A program made the translations under genes and the position numbers. From the NCBI RefSeq assembly GCF_008831285.2, contig NC_045138.2:21917934-21981933 (forward strand): DNA of 64,000 nt. The letters are read 5' to 3'. How positions within the stretch are numbered: the first letter of the stretch is position 1; the number at the start of each line of letters is the position of its first letter. Below are positions 55,864-64,000 of this stretch, piece after piece. Origin of the DNA: Nymphaea colorata. Taxonomy: Eukaryota; Streptophyta; Magnoliopsida; Nymphaeales; Nymphaeaceae. Below the pieces are notes generated by a model. That model did no database searches. It worked only from the letters and a program-made list of their open reading frames with translations, and was not told the DNA's origin.

Positions 55864-58136
55864 TTCAAAAAAAGAGTACGAGCATGGGTTTGGTTGTGAG
55901 TATGTGCATGCAGATGAGGTGCTCACATGGCTACTGTTCGATCTTTCTTTGGAAGGGAGCTGAAAAAAATTCTCCTTTAGGTCAGCACAAAGTCATATTG
56001 CTGCTAATCTAAATTCCAGTCATTGTCAAACAGTCATGTTTGTTCATTCCAACATAACCATCTTGTCACTGAAATGAGTTTCAAACTTTTAGTCAGCAAT
56101 TTATACTGTTATAATGGTAAAGAATGACAAGTAGTTACCTGTAATCCAATAGCTATTTGTGAGCCAAAGAAGAAACCAGAAACAAGAGCAATGCAGGTCT
56201 AATGTGTTAAATGGATATTTAGAGAACAGGTAACAAGAAAAACTGTAAAAGTTCCAAACGTCAAGTACTATTTGATCAAGTAATAACAATGTAACGGGAG
56301 AATATGCAATGAAATACTATGAATTGTTACTTTTATTTAACCAGCAGAAATTTGCATATAATATGATGAAAGAAAATATTTCATCAAGTACAGGGTCTTC
56401 TTTTTTCATGATTGAAAATTATAGTTTGGATTTCCTCAGTGCATCAGTCATTTGTAGATGTCTCATTATCCTCTACACTTTGTGAAGTATATGCTTGTTT
56501 TTTGGGGTTAATTTAGACACCGTGGGCCCCATAAGAACCAGGAAATATGAGGTTCTATTTTGTAATAAATCATGCATAAGAAATAACAATGAACCACTTT
56601 TTTATTTCTCCGTTTGCATCATCATCAGCATACTGGATGTACAGGAGTCAAGCCTCGACACACTCAACACTTTCTATTCAACATTCAAAAGGAAAGCACA
56701 TAACGATTATCAATGACAAAATCCTTATGTCCTTTAGTTCCAGAATGTACAAATACAACTTATGAACTCATGGCTCCTGTTGTGCTGTATCTAGGCTAAC
56801 GAAGGGCCTAGCTGATCATTTTATGAACTTAAACCTATGTGATTGCGTAATAGAGCTCTATTTTTGATGTTTAGAACTTTAGATGGCTTGTTATTGCCAA
56901 CTTCCTTAATATCTCCTCGGCTCCTCGCATTTTGACATCCTTGTGTTTCTTGCCTTTTGTTTTGCATTCTTATGTTTCTACTGTTTTTTTCTACCAAACA
57001 GACCAATCTTTCCCCTTTTTCTTGTACATTTTTTATCGGATCATCTTTCCTTTATGACATGAAAAAGCATCCTATTTTCACTGGAACTCAGTTCTTGATA
57101 TTGCCTTGTTCCTTTCTTTAATCTTATAAGATGCTTCATCAGCTTGCGTAAATGTCCTGATGTCATGACTAGAGATTTCAATCAAGCAATTCTTAATTAG
57201 AAATGTGATTTGTCACCTCCAATAAAAGCCTGTATAGACACATATATGTTAAAAGCTGGAATTAGCAAATGCTGTCCAAGATGTCTGACCTTTGTTTCTT
57301 TGATATAAGAGGTTGCAATGAATCAACTAGTTCTTCTTTGTGTGGAGTATGTCTGCAAGTAGTTCTGTATATGATTGTCGTCCATCTTAGTGTTAATCTC
57401 CTATGTTTTGCAGTCATTTCCACCTAATGCAGTGAAAACATCATAAAGTCAAGCAAGCTCAGTGCAATAGCTGAAAGAAAATAAATAGCTTTGAAGTTTG
57501 AACACCGGAAGATTTTTAAGAAATTACTTGTCATCTTCAAAATAAACTATGAATTAGTGCACTGTAAATGTGGGCTGAGCCAGGAAACGCTACAGCTCTT
57601 TCCATATTAACTGGTGCCTAGAAAAGGCATATTTATTGCACCAGTCCTTGACATACTTTCTTTAACCTTGCTGTTTAACATAGCCCCGTGAATATCCTGT
57701 TTTCTCACATCAGGCGAGCTGGGTTAGTCTGGAAGTTTATAGCAGATTACATTTTCCATATTTTAGTTTTTCACCGGGCAAAATCCTACAATTTATTCGT
57801 AGAGTTTTATTGCTAAGCACATCTATAGAAAGTTGCTGTAATAGGCTAAGTTCCAGTTTGAGGTCCCAATATGCCCCTTAAATTAAAGATTTTGCTGATA
57901 TAGTTGCAAAATTATGTAATGTGGTCCATTTCAACATATTGGCTTCGCTTGAAAGTTAGGTTTTATTTATTTATCTGAATATACACTAGTGTGGAACATA
58001 TGCAACCATTGATGACTCAAAATTGCAGTTATGTTTTTGCCACATAGGCATGGATGCTTGGTGTGCATGCAGGTGTGGGACCGTGGGTGCATGTACAGCA
58101 CTTTTCAAGAAAAGATAGGTGCAACCGTGCAAGTAT

Positions 58137-58139
<3 letters not shown>

Positions 58140-58200
<61 letters not shown>
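58140..58200. repeat. (TA)n(GA)n microsatellite
   Basis: About 18 TA units followed by 12 GA units. Confidence 0.95.
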
Positions 58201-58371
58201 ATTGTCACTTTGCCTATCCAGAGTCACCCATCTCACTCATGAGGGCCAGCCGATCCATCATGATAGACGGTTGAAAAAAAAGGAGAAAAATGTATGAACT
58301 CATACTAGATAACAAAAATGTCAATCATCTTTACTCATTGTTTTTCTCTCAACCATGAGCTGCACATTCAC

Positions 58372-58374
<3 letters not shown>

Positions 58375-58414
<40 letters not shown>
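58375..58414. repeat. (TA)n microsatellite
   Basis: About 20 TA units, roughly 500 bp upstream of the PEX11 start codon. Confidence 0.95.
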
Positions 58415-58417
<3 letters not shown>

Positions 58418-58915
58418 AACAAACAAGAAAACTAATAAGTAACAATTAATAAGATACTATTCGAGCAATGACATGACAGAAATAGAAAGGGAAATGGTTC
58501 ACTACCAGAGTTGTGTTGACTAGGGAACAACAACTCTTTTGAAGAGTCTATGTTACTTGGCGCTTATTTCCATCAGCTCGTAAAATAACGTCTTCTTGTT
58601 TGTTCTTCATGTCATGTAACTCTTTCTTTTTTTCTTCTTAGCTAAGCTTGAGAAACCCTTCAGTGAAGCTCAGACTGAAAAACCCATGTTTGGAGAGGTG
58701 TGGCTCTAAGCTAGCACATTAATCTGGGATTCAGAGCTTATCTGTTCTCATTAATGAATTATTTAGGTCGAACTGTGAATGTGTAGGCACTTAATGAGTT
58801 CATTTTATCCAAAGTTGTATAGCTAAAATAAACTTGTACATCTCAAGAAGCTAGGGTTTGTTAGTGCAGATTATTTAACTTCTATCTTTTGCAGAGCAAA
58901 TATTTTAGCTGAAGG

Positions 58916-59319
58916 ATGACTACCTTAGATGTAAGTAGAGCAGAACTTGCTCTCCTAGTTGCATATCTGAACAAAGCTGAAGCAAGGGATAAGATATGTC
59001 GTGCTATACAATATGGATCAAAATTTGTAAGCAATGGTGAACCAGGAACTGCTCAAAATGTTGACAAGTCAACTAGCTTGGCACGTAAGGTGTTTCGACT
59101 CTTTAAGGTTGGTTTACCATCACCTATCCAGTTGAGGGGATCTTATTGGATATTGTTTTATGACACTATTTGATTTGTCCTTTACCTAAAAATTGCAGTT
59201 TGTCAATGATCTGCATGCTCTTATTAGCCCATCACCTCGAGGAACTCCCCTTTCACTAATTTTACTTGGGAAGGTATGAATTTCCTGGTTGGTGGAATTT
59301 GTTATACATGCATACATAC

Positions 59320-59361
<42 letters not shown>

Positions 59362-59406
59362 GTATGTATGTATGTATGTATATATATTTGTGTGTGTGTG
59401 TGTGTC

Positions 59407-59448
<42 letters not shown>

Positions 59449-60282
59449 TCTGTCTTGTTAAATGATATCTATTGCAGTCCAAAAATGCGTTGCTGTCAAC
59501 CTTCTTGCTTCTAGACCAAGTTGTCTGGCTGGGAAGAACAGGCATCTACAAGGTTGGAATTTTATTAGCCTTCTCTTTCCTCTTGAATCTACGGTGAGGA
59601 AACAGTTTGACAGTTTATACTCTTCTTCTGATAGAACAAAGAAAGGGCAGAGTTGATCGGGAGGATTTCCCTCTTTTGTTGGTTGGGTTCCAATATCTGT
59701 AGTACGATAATTGAGGTTTGTGATCTTTAAACTTGTGAAAATTGTGTAGTTTTTGCATAATCCTACTGACAAAGTTGGCATACCGCAATATCATCAAGAA
59801 AGCTGTTCCGTTTTTATGTCTTTAGCTTGCAGAACTTGGGAGGTTATCGGCTTCCATGAAAAAGTTGGAGAAAACTCTCAAAGAAAATGATAAGAGTAAA
59901 GTAAGTTCACGTTTGCACTAAGTTAGTGTAGTGGTTCTCCACTTTTTGGAGTTTGTTTATCCTTTTCAACGTCTTATATGCAGAATGAGCAATACCTTGA
60001 GAAGGCCAAAAAATCAAAGGAGAGGTCTTTAGCTCTGGTGAAAGCTTCTATTGATATAGTAGTTGCAGTTGGTCTGCTTCAGCTAGCACCAGGGAAAGTC
60101 ACTCCTCGGGTAACTGGAGGCTTTGGATTCGTCAGTTCCCTCATCTCGTGCTACCAGGTGATTTTAGCTACCAAAGGAAGCGATATTTTCATGTTGAATC
60201 GTAGTTTGTGCAATAATGTTGAGGACATCATACTTGTTTTTTACAGTTGCTTCCCTCGCGAGAAAAGGGCAAGCCATCGTGA
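58916..60282 (+). CDS. PEX11: Peroxisomal membrane protein PEX11 (C/D/E clade), 7 coding exons
   Basis: Coding exons: 58916-59107, 59199-59273, 59478-59552, 59635-59715, 59826-59900, 59984-60157 and 60247-60282. Introns are GT-AG, and every exon length is a multiple of three, so all junctions are phase 0. The product is 235 aa, the usual plant PEX11 length. Family landmarks: TLDVSRAELALLVAYLNKAE at the N-terminus, DKICRAIQYGSKF (the amphipathic helix region), DKSTSLARKVFRLFKFVND, SKNALLSTFLLLDQVVWLGR, NKERAELIGRISLFCWLGS, KERSLALVKASIDIVVAVGL, and TPRVTGGFGFVSSLISCYQ, ending LLPSREKGKPS. PEX11 remodels and elongates the peroxisomal membrane before fission. The acceptor TTTTGCAG at 58887-58894 puts 21 nt of leader before the ATG. 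Intron 2 is largely microsatellite. Confidence 0.95.
59324..59445. repeat. Compound (CA)(TA)(TGTA)(TG)(TA) tract in PEX11 intron 2
   Basis: CA units to 59352, TA to 59361, TGTA units to 59381, a TG tract 59390-59418, and TA to 59445. CA and TG blocks are complementary, so the transcript could fold into a long hairpin within this 204-nt intron. Confidence 0.9.
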
Positions 60283-62473
60283 AGGTGGAAGGTGATGTTT
60301 TGCATGGAGCGTTCACGATTTCCAAGGGATGTGGATGGAATCTCCAGGGTCATGTAGATTAAGATGCATGGACCGCATGGCTTTGTGAACTCAGCTGCAT
60401 AAATGCCTCTGTCTTGACCGTTAGCGTATAAAAAGATTGAGATTGCTCCTCTATGTTAGTTTTAAACTGTATGGTCAAAATGAGCTGATTTAAACATAAA
60501 TAGAGGAAACTTGAGATACCCTTTGATATCTCATCCTTGTACATGCTGATTTTTATGCGCGGTTTTTTGACGTGAGGTTTCCAGAGAGCCTTATGAAAAA
60601 TCAAGGATTTGGATTCGGGATTTCCAAGGCTGTCTTTTTCCTGAAAGTTCCATAACGAAGAAGATCCTGTTATTCCCTGCTTTTCAATCATCGGAATCCC
60701 TGTAGATTAGCTACCATTTGGTTTCGAAGTCCATGTTTTGCAGCTTTTAGCCAAGCCCCAAGTCTTACCGAGCATTTGACGTCTAAATGGACCTGTATGC
60801 TAGGAAGCTTCTTTCCAAGAGGCATCAAATGACCATGGATTGATCTGTTACAGACAATGGGATTACCATGACCATTCACAAGAAGTAAATCTTGCTTTGC
60901 CCCTTTGTTTCTAGGGGGTTTTGTGGATTGTGGTTTCACTTTGTTGTGGGCTGTAGGTTGAGGAACTTGCTCGGATGGTCTTTATGGTTCTCATGGGGTT
61001 CGTATGACGCAGCATCGAAGAATGATACATAGGACCGATATGCATCTCACAAGTTTATTTACACGAACTGCAAGGCAATGCTGTGAATCTTCATTTCTGT
61101 TTTGTATCGGAAAACCTCGAAGACCGACGCATATTGCGCATACCCATTCGTCAGTATCGACTTTAAAAGCTTAGATTAATTTTACTAACGTAACAGCCGA
61201 TAAACAGCCTCATCAGTCGATATACGGCGGCTAATTCGGCCTTATATCAGCCGATTCTTTGAGATGAGCAACCGGCGATGCATGGGTCTGCGTGAATATG
61301 AAATTTAAGGGGCAACGTGGACTTCACTTTATTGGCACCGACGAGTAGATGCGTCGGCTTCAGAAACTTGGGGTTGTAATCACTGTGGATGGAGGGGGCG
61401 GTTGCACTATTGGGTGGTTTCCTTTGGCTTTGGCGTAAGAAATCAGGCGACGAAGAAAGTGGGCGCTTGCCGGACGCTTTTCGACTCCCAGAAAAGACAC
61501 AGTGGGGCTGCTGCTGATATTTGCCTTCTTTTCCATTAAAACGACCTCCTTGAAGCATTGAAGTCATCACAATTCTACCACACGAGCACATCAGCCATGC
61601 AGCAGCATCAACTCGTGCATCGCTTTTTCTACCTTACCTGCAAGAAAGCAAGAGTTCGCAGAGCGTTGTTCAATTTGACCTTCTGTGTTAAGATTCAGTG
61701 ATCAGCTGCATTGTCAAGCTAGTCATCTTCATCCCCTGATTGAATCGTTTCAGGACCCAAATCGGGGACGGACTCCAACTTTATGAACACGCTATGCATC
61801 TAGATTTCATGGTAAACAACAAACTTTTACAATCCAAACATGCCTTAGATACCTCGCATCTGCTCAGCGCAGTGGTTTTCCATTAGTTGGCGTTGCTCCC
61901 TGGCAGTTGATGAATGTCATACGATGGCTACTTAATGTGAAAAGTTGTTGGTTCTGCTTCTGAAGAAAAACAAGAAGTATCCTCAGCGAGTTAACGCCCG
62001 CTAGAATGAAAAGGTCAATATGTGACAGAAATACAGACAAAATATGTTTTTTTTTTTACTCAGATCAGATGATGAAATATTAAAATAATTAAAATGTGCT
62101 TAATTTTGCTCCCCTCAGCTCATCCTGATTTTTAAATTGAAAAGAGAAAACATAGGCGTAGGACCTGGCTGGTGCGAGTCCTCCAACTTGAAGAACGTCA
62201 AAAAGTTTAAATACTTGCTGCTTGACTTTGTGGCCATAAATAATCTGATAGCTTGCTTGGGACGAGAAGAAAGAAAAGAAGAAAGTTCAGGACGACGCAA
62301 CCAGAGGAAAGGAGAAAGGAGGGAGTGGGAGAGGTCGGGGGTGCGGCGACGACAGTGGAATCCGATTGTAAAGCGGAGTAATCGGCTCCGACTGTTACCC
62401 TTTTTTTCTGTGGCGGAAGAAAAGTGTGATTGTCGCTAATTCGCAGCCCGACCGTTCCGGACTTTCCCAGCTT
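60283..62473. other. Region downstream of PEX11, no supported gene
   Basis: The first few hundred bases are presumably the PEX11 3' UTR; no clear AATAAA was found. Minus frames 60939-60688 (83 aa), 60691-60359 (110 aa) and 61591-61247 (114 aa) and the plus frame 62137-62439 (100 aa, Arg/Glu-rich at its end) have no similarity I recognise. They may be chance or debris. 62260-62400 is relatively GC-rich. Confidence 0.4.
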
Positions 62474-62690
62474 CCGAACTCACATAGTTAACTGCATAAA
62501 CCAAACTGGATTTAGGTCCTGGTCTATCTAAGTTTTGGTGAAATGAGTCTATAAGCATTCTTTTGCAAATAATCAAAATTAAAGAGGTAGCAAAAAGGAT
62601 TTCTCTAAATTATAATTTTCAAATGAAAGAAAAGATCCCTAGTCCATCATTACCCCCATCTTTCCTCTCCAACTGGCTCCTCTATCCGAT
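62474..62690 (+). repeat. Duplicated block A, copy 2
   Basis: Same sequence as 50470-50690 in the same orientation with scattered substitutions and small indels. Confidence 0.9.
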
Positions 62691-62870
62691 CCGATAGATT
62701 CAGATACGGATTTAGCTTGGATTCATTTCAGTATCTAATGCTATTAAATTTTACAAATTCGTAAAATTCGGATTCGAATAGAATCTAAATTTGAAATCGA
62801 ATATGTGAATATCTGGAAAAGCAGATATGATTGAAGGTATATCTAATAATCCTATCGGTTAATATCCCTA

Positions 62871-62939
<69 letters not shown>

Positions 62940-63710
62940 AGGTTCCGGTTTTTCTTATCAAACAGGTAGTGGTGACTGGTGAGAGAAGGTATAGTATTGC
63001 TTGCTTTGTGGTCCTAAAAATGAATGCAATGGTCGCTACCTCTCCATCTTGAAGATCAATCGATGTGGCTGTTGAAGAGCCCATTGAAAGGAAGAACTAA
63101 ATCAAACCATTCTATAAAAGCACTTCATATTTCGTCCGACCAAAACCGTTGCTAATTCACCTACGATGACCGCTTACAATGGCAGATCTAAAAAAAAGAA
63201 AAATTCATCCGTCAGCATGGACAGCCGACATATTTCAATTTTCCTATATTTTATAGTGCTTCATATCTTAGCAACACAATGCATTATTGCACTGGCAGGT
63301 TTATAGCCCCCATTAAGATTGCTCTGGAGCGAAACTTTTTATATTAGATTCTTACATTATTCATCATCGAATTGAAGTATTTTCCAATATTTTAAGTTGT
63401 CTCGTAAATTTAACGATAGGAATTGATGCGAAATTTACAAAAAAAAGGGATATCAACAACATATCGAAGAAACATGATATCTAGAAAGAATTTTATAAGC
63501 CAAGAAAGCTAAGATGGTTAATTCTTGAAATTGATCAAAAACTAATTTAAACAACGTATTTTGTGTTTTTCAATCAAAATAAAAATATTTGGAATCCATA
63601 TGCATAGTTGGATTTGCGAATACGAACAACTTTTTTTCTCAAATAAAGGCATTGTCCTTGTAACGTCGGCTATTCAGCAACATCTTATTTATCCGATTTT
63701 GTGTGTATAT

Positions 63711-63740
<30 letters not shown>
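62691..63740. other. AT-rich spacer between duplicated blocks, with (TA)n tracts
   Basis: 62690-62870 is rich in GGATTCGAAT-like motifs similar to 30030-30420. A (TA)n tract of about 32 units lies at 62873-62936 and a shorter one at 63708-63740. No gene seen. Confidence 0.6.
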
Positions 63741-63741
<1 letters not shown>

Positions 63742-63990
63742 TTGCTGAATGAATTCAAAAAGAAAAAGATAAAATTATGCTCACCTATATCGGAACTGGT
63801 GCTCTAATAAGAAGCCTTAACAACACTGGAACACTGCAGTAAATCACAGATCAGTTCTTGAAGCCGTGAGGCACGTCAAACAAAATAAGTTATTTTTTCT
63901 TTGGAAAAATAAAATTTTTACATGGGTATATTGTAACTCTAGACACCTAAAGGCTGGGCATTGGGTCGGGCCGCTGCGGCCACCAGGAAC
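63741..63990 (+). repeat. Duplicated block B, copy 2
   Basis: Matches 51139-51340 (TTTGCTGAATGAATT through TTTTTACATGGGTATATT, then GGGTCGGGCCGC) with an extra segment near 63790-63845. Runs toward the window edge. Confidence 0.88.
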
Positions 63991-64000
63991 CCCGTCCAAC

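Larger units (their letters stand above)
54369..58894 (+). other. Probable PEX11 leader intron, repeat-bearing
   Basis: About 4.5 kb, T-rich on the plus strand, with no recognised gene. It holds a (TC)n(CA)n tract (55029-55078), a 24-base C run (55840-55863), (TA)n(GA)n (58140-58200) and (TA)n (58375-58414). The intron assignment depends on the inferred first exon. Confidence 0.45.

Noticed and set aside
32417-60282. A metabolic gene cluster linking KASIII and PEX11
   Set aside because: They are 16 kb apart, convergent in no meaningful way, act in different compartments and are separated by repeats; the proximity looks incidental.
1-64000. CRISPR arrays, bacterial operons, phage or viral genes
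   Set aside because: No spaced identical repeats with unique spacers, no prokaryotic gene packing; all intact genes are spliced plant nuclear genes.

Overview
The window is nuclear DNA of a flowering plant. Three intron-containing genes read through GT-AG splice sites into full-length plant proteins, one with a plastid-type N-terminus. The rest is AT-rich intergenic DNA full of LTR retrotransposons, LINE fragments, MITE-like elements and long (TA)n, (CA)n and (TC)n tracts. I cannot place the species from sequence alone.

Layout. (1) 889-6621, minus: a 5-exon Golgi nucleotide-sugar transporter of the UDP-rhamnose/UDP-galactose (URGT) clade, 346 aa. (2) 9230-16330: a decayed LINE on the minus strand, split by a Ty1/copia element (9628-15541) with two ~474-bp LTRs, a tRNA-Met type primer site and a perfect CTGGC target duplication. 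Its gag-pol is broken. (3) 16400-24350: no gene, but layered dispersed repeats and a large direct duplication (22041-24215). (4) 24348-28510: a 4.2-kb DNA transposon with TAA target duplications and GGACAGGAC-rich ends. (5) 32417-42144, minus: an 8-exon plastid 3-ketoacyl-ACP synthase III gene (KASIII), 388 aa. Its third intron holds a MITE-like element (34491-38928), and nested in that is a 4.1-kb non-autonomous LTR element (34563-38654). This carries decayed, intron-free fragments of two unrelated host genes: an M16 (insulin-degrading-enzyme-like) metalloprotease and a PHD/extended-PHD zinc-finger protein. (6) 42145-53990: no gene I can support; repeats and a LINE RT fragment. (7) 53998-60282, plus: a PEX11 gene, 235 aa in seven coding exons, with a TATA box, a pyrimidine-rich leader and a 4-5 kb leader intron. 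(8) 60283-64000: no recognised gene, plus second copies of repeat blocks found near 50.5-51.3 kb.

The three intact genes serve different compartments: Golgi sugar-nucleotide import, initiation of plastid fatty-acid synthesis, and peroxisome proliferation. Nothing suggests they work as a cluster. The most unusual object is the gene-capturing LTR element in the KASIII intron. Exon boundaries were inferred by hand from splice consensus and remembered family similarity; no alignment or database search was run.
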